Positions 11,335-24,433 of a stretch of 64,000 bases of DNA are shown piece by piece (positions within the stretch are counted from its first letter, which is position 1; each line of letters starts with the position of its first letter). The notes beneath the pieces are model-generated. The model saw only the letters and a program-made list of their open reading frames with translations. It had not been told where the DNA came from and did no database searches. Source of the stretch: Antedon bifida (Eukaryota > Echinodermata > Crinoidea > Comatulida > Antedonidae). The position numbers and the translations under genes are program-made. The stretch is from contig OY727100.1 in the NCBI GenBank assembly GCA_963402885.1, positions 15,097,395-15,161,394 of the forward strand. Reading direction: 5' to 3'.

Positions 11335-11422
11335 TGTGATTCTGCGCATGGCAAATTATGTATAAGTAAGCATTTGTGTAAAAAAGGGGGTCAAAATTTA
11401 CCATGCGCAGACCACATTTTAA
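11335..11422. repeat. Inverted repeat with CTGCGCATGG arms just before the satellite
   Basis: TGATTCTGCGCATGGCAAATT and its near reverse complement ending in CATGCGCAGACCACA lie about 45 bp apart. The core CTGCGCATG/CATGCGCAG pair is the same one found at the second axis of every satellite monomer that starts about 120 bp downstream. Confidence 0.6.
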
Positions 11423-11539
11423 TATAGTTAAAACAAAACAGATTATACAATAGCCTTGTCGCGTGTTGTTGTACCTCAGCGAAGGTTGCCAGGATGCCGT
11501 AAATTTTATTACCCGATTTTCACGAGAATGGTGTTATTT

Positions 11540-14500
11540 AAAAAAATAACCAATTTTCGATCTTTTTATTTTTAGATAAAACTGGTTACTATAGAACACT
11601 TGACATGCGCAGAACCCATTATTCGACTCTACGCATGTTTATTATGCTATCGTAACCATTTATGTCAAAAAATAAAAGGGTCGAAAATTGGCCATTTTTT
11701 GAAAATTTCCCTGTACTATAGTACAGGGATTTTTTCCAAAAATGGCCAATTTTCGACCTTTTTATTTTTCGATAAAATTGGTTACTATAGCACACTTGAC
11801 ATGCGCAGAACCCATTATTCGACTCTGCGCATGTTTATTATGCTATAGTAACCATTTATGACAAATAATAAAAGGGTCGAAAAATTGTACAGGGAAATTT
11901 TCTACAAATGGCCAATTTTCGACCTTTTTATTTTTCGATATAATTGATTACTATAGCATTATTGACATGCGCAGTACATATTATTCGACTCTGCGCATGT
12001 TTATTATGATATAGTAACCATTTATGACAAATAATGAAAGGGTCGAAAAATGGCAATTTTTCGAAAATTTCCCTGTACTATTATAATAGTACAGGGATTT
12101 TTTCCAAAAATGGCCAATTTTCGACCTTTTTATTTTTCGATAAAACTGGTTACTATAGCACAATTGACATGCGCAGAACCCATTATTCGACTCTGCGCAT
12201 GTTTATTATGCTATAGTAACCATTTATGACAAAAAATAAAAGGGTCGAAAATTGGCCATTTTTCGAAAATTTCCCTGTACTATAGTACAGGAATTTTTTC
12301 CAAAAATGGCCAATTTTCGACCTTTTTATTTTTCGATAAAACTGGTTACTATAGCACAATTGACATGCTCAGAACCCATTATTCGACTCTGCGCATGTTT
12401 ATTATGCTATAGTAACCATTTATGTCAAAAAATAAAAGGGTCGAAAATTGGCCATTTTTCGAAAATTTCCCTGTACTATAGTACAGGGATTTTTTCTAAA
12501 AATGGCCAATTTTCGACCTTTTTATTTTTCGATCAAACTGGTTACTATAGCACAATTGACATGCGCAGAACCCATTATTCGACTCTGCCCATGTTTATTA
12601 TGCTATGGTAACCATTTATGACAAATAATAAAAGGGTCGAAAAATGGCAATTTTTCGAAAATTTCCTTGTACTATAGTACAGGGATTTTTTCCAAAAATG
12701 GCCAATTTTCGACCTTTTTATTTTTCGATAAAACTGGTTACTATAGCACAATTGACATGCGCAGAACCCATTATTCGACTCTGCGCATGTTTATTATGCT
12801 ATAGTAACCATTTATGACAAAAAATAAAAGGGTCGAAAATTGGCCATTTTTCGAAAATTTCCCTGTACTATAGTACAGGGATTTTTTCCAAATATGGCCA
12901 ATTTTCGACCTTTTTATTTTTCGATAAAACTGGTTACTATAGCACAATTGACATGCGCAGAACCCATTATTCGACTCTGCGCATGTTGATTATGCTATAG
13001 TAACCATTTATGACAAAAAATAAAAGGGTCGAAAAATGGCAATTTTTCGAAAATTTCCCTGTACTATAGTACAGGGATTTTTTCCAAAAATGGCCAATTT
13101 TCGACCTTTTTATTTTTCGATAAAACTGGTTACTATAGCACAATTGACATGCGCAGAACCCATTATTCGACTCTGCGCATGTTTATTATGCTATAGTAAC
13201 CATTTATGTCAAAAAATAAAAGGGTCGAAAATTGGCCATTTTTCGAAAATTTCCCTGTACTATAGTACAGGGATTTTTTCCAACAATGGCCAATTTTCGA
13301 CCTTTTTATTTTTCGATAAAACTGGTTACTATAGCACAATTGACATGCGCAGAACCCATTATTCGACTCTGCGCATGTTTATTATGCTATAGTAACCATT
13401 TATGACAAAAAATAAAAGGGTCGAAAAATGGCAATTTTTCGAAAATTTCCCTGTACTATAGTACAGGGATTTTTTCCAAAAATTGCCAATTTTCGACCTT
13501 TTTATTTTTCGATAAAACTGGTTACTATAGCACAATTGACATGCGCAGAACCCATTATTCGACTCTGCGCATGTTTATTATGCTATAGTAACCATTTATG
13601 TCAAAAAATAAAAGGGTCGAAAATTGGCCATTTTTCGAAAATTTCCCTGTACTATAGTACAGGGATTTTTTCCAAAAATGGCCAATTTTCGACCTTTTTA
13701 TTTTTCGATAAAACTGGTTACTATAGCACAATTGACATGCGCAGAACCCATTATTCGACTCTGCGCATGTTTATTATGCTATAGTAACCATTTATGACAA
13801 AAAACAAAAGGGTCGAAAAATGGCAATTTTTCGAAAATTTCCCTGTACTATAGTACAGGGATTTTTTCCAACAATGGCCAATTTTCGACCTTTTTATTTT
13901 TCGATAAAACTGGTTACTATAGCACAATTGACATGCGCAGAACCCATTATTCGACTCTGCGCATGTTTATTATGCTATAATAACCATTTATGTCAAAAAA
14001 TAGAAGGGTCGAAAATTGGCCATTTTTCGAAAAAAATCCCTGTACTATAGTACAGGGATTTTTTCCAAAAATGGCCAATTTTCGACCTTTTTATTTTTCG
14101 ATAAAACTGGTTACTATAGCACAATTGACATGCGCAGAACCCATTATCCGACTCTGCGCATGTTTATTATGCTATAGTAACCATTTATGTCAAAAAATAG
14201 AAGGGTCGAAAAATGGCAATTTTTCGACAATTTCCCTGTACTATAGTACAGGGATTTTTTCCAAAAATGACCAATTTTCGACCTTTTTATTTTTCGATAA
14301 AACTGGTTACTATAGCACAATTGACATGCGCAGAACCCATTATCCGACTCTGCGCATGCTTATTATGCTATAGTAACCATTTATGTCAAAAAATAGAAGG
14401 GTCGAAAAATGGCAATTTTTCGATAATTTCCCTGTACTATAGTACAGGGATTTTTTCCAAATATGGCCAATTTTCGACCTTTTTATTTTTCGATAAAACT

Positions 14501-16975
14501 GGTTACTATAGCACAATTGACATGCGCAGAACCCATTATTCGACTCTGCGCATGTTTATTATGCTATAGTAACCATTTATGTCAAAAAATAGAAGGGTCG
14601 AAAATTGGCCATTTTTCGACCTTTTTATTTTTCGATAAAACTGGTTACTATAGCACAATTGACGTGCGCAGAACCCATTATTCGACTCTGCGCATGTTTA
14701 TTATGCTATAGTAACCATTTATGACAAAAAATAAAAGGGTCGAAAATTGGCCATTTTTCGAAAATTTCCCTGTACCATAGTACAGGGATTTTTTCCAAAA
14801 ATTGCCAATTTTCGACCTTTTTATTTTTCGATAAAACTGGTTACTATAGCACAATATACATGCGCAGAACCCATTATCCGACTCTGCGCATGTTTATTAT
14901 GATATAGTAACCATTTATGACAAAAAATAAAAGGGTCGAAAAATGGCAATTTTTCGAAAATTTCCCTGTACTATAGTACAGGGATTTTTTCCAAAAATGG
15001 CCAATTTTCGACCTTTTTATTTTTCGATAAAACTGGTTACTATAGCACAATTGACATGCGCAGAACCCATTATTCGACTCTGCGCATGTTTATTATGCTA
15101 TAGTAACCATTTATGACAAAAAATAAAAGGGTCGAAAATTGGCCATTTTTCGAAAATTTCCCTATACTATAGTACAGGGATTTTTTCAAAAAATGGCCAA
15201 TTTTCGACCTTTTTATTTTTCGATAAAACTGGTTACTATAGCACAATTGACATGCGCAGAACCCATTATTCGACTCTGCGCATGTTTATTATGCTATAGT
15301 AACCATTTATGACAAAAAATAAAAGGGTCGAAAATTGGCCATTTTTCGAAAATTTCCCTGTACTATAGTACAGGGATTTTATCCAAAAATGGCCAATTTC
15401 GACCTTTTTATTTTTCGATAAAACTGGTTACTATAGCACAATTGACATGCGCAGAACCCATTATTCGACTCTGCGCATGTTTATTATGCTATAGTAACCA
15501 TTTATGACAAAAAATAAAAGGGTCGAAAATTGGCCATTTTTCGAAAATTTCCCTGTACTATAGTAGAGGGATTTATCAAAAAATGGCAAAATTTCGACCT
15601 TTTTATTTTTCGATAAAACTGGTTACGATAGCACAATTGACATGCGCAGAACCCATTATTCGACTCTGCGCATGTTTATTATGCTAAAGTAACCATTTAT
15701 GTCAAAAAATAGAAGGGTCGAAAATTGGCCATTTTTCGAAAATTTCCCTTTACTATTATAGTACAGGGATATTTTCGAAAAATGGCCAATTTTCGACCTT
15801 TTTATTTTTCGATAAAACTGGTTACAATAGCACAATTGACATGCGCAGAACCCATTATTCCACTCTGCGCATGTTTATTATGATATAGTAACCATTTATG
15901 ACAAAAAATAAAAGGGTCGAAAAATGGCCATTTTTCGAAAATTTCCCTGTACTATTAGTAGAGGGATTTATCAAAAAATGGCAAAATTTCGACCTTTTTA
16001 TTTCTCGATAAAACTGGTTACGATAGCACAATTGACATGCGCAGAACCCTTTATTCGACTCTGCGCATGTTTATTATGATATAGTAACCATTTATGACAA
16101 AAAATAAAAGGGTCGAAAAATGGCCATTTTTCGAAAATTTCCCTGTACTATAGTAGAGGGATTTATCAAAAAATGGCAAAATTTCGACCTTTTTATTTCT
16201 CGATAAAACTGGTTACGATAGCACAATTGACATGCGCAGAACCCATTATTCGACTCTGCGCATGTTTATTATGCTAAAGTAACCATTTATGTCAAAAAAT
16301 AGAAGGGTCGAAAATTGGCCATTTTTCGAAAATTTCCCTTTACTATTATAGTACAGGGATATTTTCCAAAAATGGCCAATTTTCGACCTTTTTATTTTTC
16401 GATAAAACTGGTTACAATAGCACAATTGACATGCGCAGAACCCATTATTCGACTCTGCGCATGTTTATTATGCTATAGTAACCATTTATGTCAAAAAATA
16501 AAAGGGTCGAAAATTGGCCATTTTTCGAAAATTTCCCTGTACATAGTACAGGGATTTTTTCAAATAACCAAATTTCAACCTTTTTATTTTTCGATATAAT
16601 TGATTACTATAGCATTATTGACATGCGCAGTACATATTATTCGACTCTGCGCATGTTTATTATGATATAGTAACCATTTATGACAAATAATAAAAGGGTC
16701 GAAAAATGGCAATTTTTCGATAATTTCCCTTTTTTTTCAAATATGGCCAATTTTCGACCTTTTTATTTTTCGATAAAACTGGTTACTATAGCACACTTAA
16801 CATGCGCAGAACCCATTATTCAACTCTGCGCATGTTTATTATGCTATAGTAACCATTTATGTCAAAAAATAAAAGGGTCGAAAAATGGCAATTTTTCGAA
16901 AAATTTCCCTGCTCATTTTATTAAAAAGTAAAAGGGTAGAAATTTGACCATTTTCAAAAATTTCCCATTTTGACA
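11540..16975. repeat. 196-bp satellite array of inverted-repeat monomers, about 27 copies
   Basis: Monomers recur every 196 bp, head to tail. Each has two dyad axes: the perfect palindrome CCCTGTACTATAGTACAGGG, and CATGCGCAG...CTGCGCATG around a 14-bp spacer. Between axes, GGCCAATTTTCGACC pairs with GGGTCGAAAATTGGCC and TGGTTACTATAGCA with TGCTATAGTAACCA. So each monomer is about 98 bp followed by its diverged inverted copy, and the array is an alternating series. Frames of up to 119 codons appear inside but repeat with the satellite and are not genes. A few units differ: one short unit near 14620, and a TAGTAGAGGGATTTATC variant at about 15560, 15955 and 16150. The array fills the space between two convergent genes. 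Confidence 0.95.
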
Positions 16976-17338
16976 TAACTTCGACTGTATTTTAAACATC
17001 AAATAAAACAAGTTCTAGAAATAATATGTAATAATTTAGCTGATATCAGCCTTTCATTGATAAAGTATATATTTGTATCAAAAATATTGGCACTCATTTC
17101 ATATAATAGTTTAGCACCAAATATATCTATAGCTTAAATTGCACATAAAAAATATATAAAAAGTTTTGTCTGTATTAAAATAATCATATATAAAAAAATA
17201 AAGTAGTATTAAAAAGTTGTTTAACATCTTGAGGGTTACGTATCCATCGTTCTGGTACGGTGTCACATGGGTGGCAACCATTCACCGAGAAGTCAAATAC
17301 AATTATTGCACAATTAGCCTTTTGTCGTTAAGCTTCTG

Positions 17339-20300
17339 CTAGAAACTAGTATCTCCAAGTCTTGACGACAACGAATGATTTGAGTTGTAATGAGTTGTTC
17401 CGGTAAGGCTGCCAAGATCTAAAGCTGGCACTACTGGACGTGATTTAGTCGGTAACTGTCTGTAGTACTTGCTTTGGGTCATTTGACCGTATAAAAATGG
17501 ATCCACATTGTTCTGATATCCTGGGTTATTATACCCATTATTCCATGAATAGCTAAAGTTTTGTTGGTTTTGCCATACATTTGCATAGCTGGCCGAGTCA
17601 AATGAGTTTGCTAGGCCACTCGAGTTCTCCAACGGTATTTCATGCAGGGACTCGGCTGTGTCCGAGTCATAGTCTGCCGCTGGACCTACGGGTGTTATGC
17701 TAATGTTGCTGGCATGAAGTGGCCTGGAGATTGTCATTGGAAAATGAGTAGAATGTACAGCAGAATTTTTTCTTGTCACTGGGAAATCAAATATTAATAC
17801 AAAATATGATGACAGTGCAAAGTTTTAAAAGACAGCACATAGTTAAAAAATATACCATTATGTGAATACTGACAAGTTTTAAATTTAATTTTAGTGATTC
17901 CCTTACCTGGTACATGTAATGGTATTTGCCTGTGCATTGCATTTGCTGGAAACCTCTGCACAATATGCTGTTCTAAGTACGTTTCTGGAAGACTTTGGGA
18001 TAAGCCTACTGGCGAAATATAATGCTGCTCCACTGAAAACTGTGGTTGCGGTGGTAACAACTGAGGTTGCAATGGTAAAAATTGTGCGGATGGATATAAG
18101 ATATCTGAATCGTTATCTGTCTGCACTCTGTTTTTTGGGGGGAATTTTCTCTGAAATTATTATAATAATAATTGTTACCTTAGTAAAGTAAAATTTGTAA
18201 TAACATTTTCAGATTGTAAACATAATTTTGTATGAAAAAGAAATATATATTACATAAATGCACTACTGGAAATGTGTAATGTATTAAAAAATGTTTACAG
18301 TACTAACCTTTTTTTTCCTGTTGCGTTTAGACATAGATTTGTCACTTGTCACACTACGTTTGCTGTTTGATGTTGCACTGCTCGTTGAGTTGCCATTAGT
18401 CACACTATTCTTGTAGTCTGATGTTTCACTGTCAATTAATTTGTCATTTTTGCCATTTGATGTTGCCCTGTTTTTGTCGCTTTGTTTTCTTAGTTTAGTT
18501 GCTTCATTATTATTGTTATGTATTATTACTTCACATTTGTTGGGAGGAAGAAGATCAGGATGTTCCATTAAATCATTTTCTGAGTTGTTTTCAAAATTAT
18601 TTTTTTTATTCCTAAAAAAAAAAAAAAACAAATGTACTGAAAAATAAAATGCCACCAGAACAAGATAGGACACTAGTGTAAGTTTAGCACTAAATTTCAC
18701 CATTTTTAGGCCCTCAAGCCCTTATTTCAAAATCACTATTATATACACATGCTTGCCAACAAATGTAGAGTGGCGAACACAACTGAGACATGCAACGACA
18801 ATTAGCGTTTCAGATGATGATTATAAATGTTGCAGTTATTGCCATTATGATTACAATAATTACACAGAAAAAAACAATGAACTACCTATTATAAAGTACA
18901 ACGAAACATATAGCAAAGTATTTTTGAAGATGATTTCAGATGTTGACAGTAGGTAAACCAAATGAGATTTTGGTACTACAGAATCTAAACAAAAAGAGCA
19001 ATGTAAGTAACATAACAATGATAAACAAAATCTACTCATGCAAGTACTATAAAGCCAATCAAAATTTGGACGAGGGGTTATGGTTATACCCTATTTCACA
19101 TCGCCTAGTTAAATGCTAGAGTTTACACACACCGGGGCGCACACCATACAAAATGTCAGTGTTGATGCTCTGGTGTTGATGCTCTGGTGTTGATGCTCTG
19201 GTGTTGATGCTCTGGTGTTGACGCTCTGGTGTTGACGCTCTGGTGTTGACGCTCTGGTGTTGACGCTCTGGTGTTGGCGCTCTGGTGTTGACGCTCTGGT
19301 GTTGATGCTTTGGTGTTGATGCTCTTGTGTTGATGCTCTGGTGTTGATGTTCTTGTGTTGATGCTCTTGTGTTGACGCTCTTGTGTTGATGCTCTGGTGT
19401 GTGTAAACTCCAGAGTTTGTTCGGCACCATGAGAGGGATATTTGATGACAAACTAAATTTCGGTATATAATGAGCTAAAGCCAGAACTGTCCAAACTACG
19501 CTGCTTATTTTACCAATATTTGTTTTCTATTCAATTTATTACGTACATGCATGAGTATAACATTAGAAAATGAATTACATATGCAAACAGTTCTTACAAA
19601 ACTAAACTACAATAGTTCTAGATAGTACAGTATGTGTGAGAAGAATATTATTAAACAAAAATTTGTTTAAATAAAGAACATCAAGATGAGATGATGCATT
19701 TAATCCATAGAATTTTTTTGAAATCCTATCACACTAAATCTAATACTCACTTTGATTTCGTTTCCATTTCGAGTTCTTCTTCATCATCATTAACTGGTGA
19801 AACTTTATTTTTCTGTAAAACATTAAAATAACATTTTGACAATTATACACCTGATGATTTTTACAGGGAAATAATGTTCTTATCTGAAATGGTCTGTTGG
19901 CTCTAGTCAAGTTTGTATCGTTGGTCTATCTTGTAAAGTTAGCCTTAATCAGTGCAGTATCCGCCCAATTGCAAAAGTGTATTTATGTTAACAATGTTAA
20001 TACTATAAATAAGTATTATTTTGCACATTTTTTTGTACATATTTCTGGTTTTTTTTCTTCTTCTTTTTGTCATTTTATGTATATTTTTCCTCTATAAATT
20101 TAGGAATAATTATGAATAAATCTAATTGAATATAACTTTACTTTTTGTTTTTTTTTCTTTGGACTTTCTTCTTCTTCTTGCACTGATTGACCCTGTGACT
20201 CTATGTCCATTTGTTTCTTCAACTTAAGCTCACGCTTAAGTATAATGTATTCATAGGTACTTAGCTTTCTGGAAACTAACAAACGATAATAGAAATTATA

Positions 20301-23300
20301 AATATAAGCCAGTATATAAATATGTAAATATAAAACACAATATTCTATTTAGTAAGGCAGAAGAAGGTCCAGTACAGGACTTACTGTACAATGCATTGAA
20401 CAAACAATGGGGTTTTTTTTTTAAGGAAAGTGGTAAAAAGTTGTACATTTTTTACCATAGAATATATAAAAGAATATTTTAGGCAATAAACTAATTTTAT
20501 TAATGAAAATTATAACAATTATGTTCATAAATTGAGTACCTGGTTTGATTTTCATAATTTATAACCAAATCTTAATTTATATTGATGTTGATGCCAATTT
20601 AAAAAATGCCAATGAAAAAAAAGAATCTATATCTATAAAAGTATGTATATAGTTTTAAAGTTAATAAATAATAATGTATTTTTTAAACTTACTGAGGTAG
20701 ATGTGAAAGCCCAACAGATGGCCTAACAGACAAACAGTAAGTAGTAATAATGCAACCATGATGCATATGAGTACAAAAAATGCAGTTCCAGTAACGGAAT
20801 GTCCAAACATTTCAAACCCATCATGGTAATTAGGAGTAACAGTGGAAGACATTGCGATGCTATCGTCATCTGAAGAAAGTAAAAAATAAAACAAATTGTA
20901 TTATACTGTACTTCAATTAATTTATATCAATAAATAACAATTAAGGGGGCTATAACTTTGAATATTTAAAAACTTCACTAGTAAATATTAAGTAATTTAT
21001 TATTTAATGTAAGTGGTTTGCGGTCATGGTAAGGGATCAGAATAATGTGCGAGGCATGGGTTCAATAATGATTATGTTGTAAAGTAAGATGTTTTATTTG
21101 ACATTGCCTCGTCTTTCGGATAGGAGGCTGTTGGTTCCCTGCACATACAGTGCACCTTTGATGATGAAATTGATTAATTTACCTAGAGCATCTGGGTGAA
21201 GTAGTTTTGGATTAACCCAGTATGCCACACCAACGTAGAGGCAGACACATAATACAATGAAACAGGTCACCAAGGCAGATGCCAGACACATGATAAATAG
21301 CCTAGAATTTAGAAAGTAAGTAATAAACATTCATTAAACACTAATTAATTTTATACCATTTATCTGCAGTACAGTATGACCAAAGATGCTATGGGTATAG
21401 TCAACACCCATGGCACACCATAAAGGGTTTAATGATTGCTCAAATCGATGGAATTAAATCAGAGTTGGTGTAAAAAACAAGATTCATGTTAAAATAAAAC
21501 AAGGGTAACTTAATAAAGATTAGACACCATGAGATTAAAGAATAATTGGAAGGAACCATTATTAAATACCCACAAACCAACATTGAGTAATGTATATGGA
21601 AATTGGAAGGAACCATTATTAAATACCCACAAACCAACATTGAGTAATGTATATGGAAATTGGAAGGAACCATTATTAAATACCCACAAACCAACATTGA
21701 GTAATGTATATGGAAACTGGAAGGAACAATTATTAAATACCCACAAACCAACATTGAGTAATGTATATGGAAACTGGAAGGAACAATTATTAAATACCCA
21801 CAAACCAACACTGAGTAATGTATACAGAAATTGGAAGGAACCATTATTAAATACCCACAAACCAACATTGAGTAATGTATACAGAATTTTGAAGGAACCA
21901 TTATTAAATACCCACAAACTAACAGTGAGTAATGTATACGGAAACTGGAAGGAACCATTATTAAATACCCACAAACATTCATTACAATCAGGGTCAAACT
22001 TCCTACCTGTAGTTTCGTTCACCCACACAGTTGTTGAGCCACTTGCAATGATGATCAAAGTCAGACACACACTTGTTACAAACAGAACAGTGTTTTGATT
22101 TAGTACCTCTATAAAAAATGTTACACACAAAAGTCATAAGTTACTTACAGTCAATATTTATAGATTCACTCTACTATGAATATATATATATATATTATAA
22201 ATATATTGATGAAGGGCTAGTGTTGCCCGAAAGCTCTGCTAACTTTTCTGGTTGTTTACTTTATCGTTTTGATTTAGCTTTTCGCTTTTTTTATTTGTAT
22301 CTCCATTGAGATCCAGCCACTGATACCTACAGCATTGTCATTTTTTTCAGTAATTTGCCTTTGGATTTATATATTATAAATAATAAACAAAATATTTTTT
22401 TGAGGCTAGGACTAAGTGGAGTAGATAGTCATGAGAACTAGGTCAGGATTGAACCAGAGACTTTAGGATTGGAAGTTAAGCAGTGAACATGAAAGCTTAA
22501 TTTGATGTTCTATCTTTTGCATTACAATTTGCGAAATTTTGGGCCCCCTTTGGATCCGTCCCTGATATGGCCTGAAGAATGAGCAGATGGCCCATACGGT
22601 TTTTCTTCCTCCTACGTAAATTGTTAATCTATACTTACACAGGGACTTCGCAGAGATAACAGCGGCAATTCTCAATGACGTGTCTGTGTTCACTCCTGTC
22701 AAATGTTTTGACATGTTTCGTTTTCTTTTTACGTACATTTGGATCAGCTGGGTCAAGTACTACACACACGATGTGTATTACTATATGGAAGCTTATGATA
22801 ACTCCAGGAATCTAATTCAGTCTTAGTCAAGGCAGAATAAATTTACATATATTATAAGTAAAAAAGAAAAGGTTCAGTTACAGCATATTTAAATTATTAA
22901 AAATAAAATGAACACCAGAAAATAGTAACAGAAGAACAGCCATACATACACAGTAACATTTAAAAAAATATATTATAAAATAAAAAAAGAACTATAACTT
23001 TAAAAAAAATGAATTAAAAATTAATTTAAAACAAATTTGTAAAAAAACCAACATTTATAATATAAAAACTACTGTATTTTATTTGATGGTGTTTCTAGGC
23101 CAACAAATAATAATTTTCGAAGGATACAATATGTCCAGCAGGTTGCCAGTGATATGGAAGAACAGGTACAACGATAAAGTGATAAACGACATTGAAAAAT
23201 ATTAGAAAGAACCAGGCAACAAATTGCAGTGGATGCAGAGGCAGACTCAAGCCATTAACTCGTGGCTTTGACCTGTAAGCAGCCTTCTTCTTTGCTGCTG

Positions 23301-23358
23301 CATCGGTTGCACTACCAGATTCCTTGCTTTCCTCAGTGTTCTTCTTCTTACAATTCAT
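17339..23358 (-). CDS. ZDHHC1: ZDHHC1/ZDHHC11-like S-palmitoyltransferase, 10 exons
   Basis: Exons 23358-23128, 22811-22639, 22108-22007, 21301-21183, 20869-20693, 20275-20142, 19812-19751, 18611-18308, 18150-17907 and 17778-17339 give 661 aa. Order: cytosolic Lys/Ala-rich head with [13 protein letters not shown] entering TM1, TM2 running into [11 protein letters not shown], the zinc-binding Cys-rich domain (CRCYLC, then KHCSVCNKC), DHHC at residues 153-156 followed by [15 protein letters not shown]3, TM4 with [12 protein letters not shown], and the TTxE-like STYEYI. This is a membrane enzyme that moves palmitate onto cysteines. The LxxHPLQxVAW and LGHLLxFHIYL signatures point to ZDHHC1/11, which in mammals acts on STING signalling. 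The C-terminal tail of about 300 residues is low-complexity (Asn/Ser/Lys, then Gln/Pro) and longer than in human (485 aa). Two minisatellites lie in its introns. Exon edges 5-9 rest on frame and splice consensus. Confidence 0.88.
19150..19402. repeat. 14-bp minisatellite in intron 7 of the ZDHHC1-like gene
   Basis: About 17 head-to-tail copies of GATGCTCTGGTGTT with C/T and G/T variants. Because 14 is not a multiple of 3, all frames cycle through the same words, which yields a long but meaningless minus-strand frame. Confidence 0.95.
21540..21985. repeat. 57-bp minisatellite in intron 3 of the ZDHHC1-like gene
   Basis: Eight copies of a 57-bp unit containing AAGGAACCATTATTAAATAC, ending about 25 bp from the 5' splice site of the DHHC exon (22007). 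The unit length is a multiple of 3 and lacks stops in several frames, so it reads as 19-residue peptide repeats on both strands; the adjoining DHHC exon has a standard splice site and the protein continues in exon 4, so the repeat is intronic. Confidence 0.92.
22415..22572. repeat. Fragments of dispersed elements in intron 2 of the ZDHHC1-like gene
   Basis: CTAGGTCAGGATTGAACC at about 22440 is the B-box region of the SINE family also present at 56110-56330 and 47573-47775. The end GGATCCGTCCCTG at 22553-22565 looks like a DNA-transposon terminal repeat. Both are partial. Confidence 0.4.
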
Positions 23359-24433
23359 ATTTGTCTGAAATAAATCAAAACTATTTATTAATGTGTACAG
23401 TATTGGAGGTTGATGACTTAAATAACAAAAGTATGGCCCTACCTAGGGGCCTAGGCCTATGTCTAGACTACACAGACAGTAGAGGAGTAGGCCTGGCCAT
23501 ACATAGCCTACATTACATAGCTAGGCAAAACTAATAATATTAATAATAATAATATTAAAAATCAAAATAATATAGTTATATAATTACAGTATTATGCCTG
23601 AAAGTGATCTGAAACGGTTCCTGAACTAGGCCTAGCCAGGCTAGGTAATGGCCCTAAGTATCAGAGCTGCCTACTATGCTCTAGGCCTACCTAGTGTAGG
23701 CCTAGCCCTCAAATTTGGGGTACATGCTGCATGCAGTTTGGCTGTGGATGGCAAGTTAGCCCCTCTCCTCTCTGTCCTGACTGTCCTTTTCTTAGTACCG
23801 AAAAGAAGTCTAAAATTCAGTAGAAGGAATTCACTTTAAAACAAAAACATCACAGATTTATACTTACATGAGTTGTAAAAACATTATGTTATAAATAGAT
23901 GAATAATTAAAAGGTATATTGATACTGTATAGAGTTGAATTGTTTGTTTTGATAACATGCACACCCAACAAAAACTATCCTATAAATGATATGTGATGCC
24001 CGAGTGGTTTTCTTTTTATTTATTTATGTTTCGCTCCTAGGTGATAAAGATATACGCGCGCGTGTTGAGATTACAAAATAGTTCCTGTGAATTCATATAA
24101 TTTCCTATTTTAATAATACAAAGTAATAGAATTTATTTGAAGAAACACACCTAATTTATTTGTTTTCAACACGTACACCAAAATTAAAGAGGAATGTTTA
24201 ACAAATGTTGGTAGTTTTGCGGAGTTATGCGTAGTAAGAAAAGGTGTAATTAGGTTGGTTGTCATAGAATGTCTCCCTCAATGTTACGCGCTAAACATTT
24301 ATCGTTGGTGGCGTGGTCTGACCAGGAAGCAAAACAATAACAAACCGGTTTTCTCGTATCTTATTTTTTCCCAGATTATTTGTTTTACAGTACTTAATAT
24401 TTTTGCCGGTAGTATACACTCCAGGTACTAATT
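23359..24433. promoter_or_regulatory. Divergent intergenic region between the ZDHHC1-like gene and PGLS
   Basis: About 1.1 kb between two start codons that face apart. It contains a cluster of TAGGCCTA/CTAGGCCTA words (23440-23710) like those near the other gene starts in this window. The ZDHHC1 5' UTR and both core promoters must lie here; no clear TATA element was identified. Confidence 0.4.

Noticed and set aside
11600..16931. Many plus-strand frames of 60-127 codons with near-identical peptides
   Set aside because: They recur with the 196-bp satellite, in shifting frames, and have no splice logic or known domain; they are a by-product of a repeat with few stops.
11540..16975. CRISPR-like regular repeat spacing
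   Set aside because: The whole 196-bp unit repeats with no unique spacers, and the genome is eukaryotic.
19116..19451. Minus-strand His/Gln/Ser-rich repetitive frame
   Set aside because: Produced by the 14-bp minisatellite in an intron; the frame cycles with the repeat.
19897..20097. Plus-strand 66-codon frame with a signal-peptide-like start
   Set aside because: Lies in an intron of the ZDHHC1-like gene on the opposite strand, AT-rich, with no homology.
21440..22130. Long frames on both strands (about 190-206 codons) across the 57-bp repeat
   Set aside because: The unit length is a multiple of 3 and lacks stops; the true DHHC exon ends at a canonical donor at 22007 and the protein resumes at 21301.
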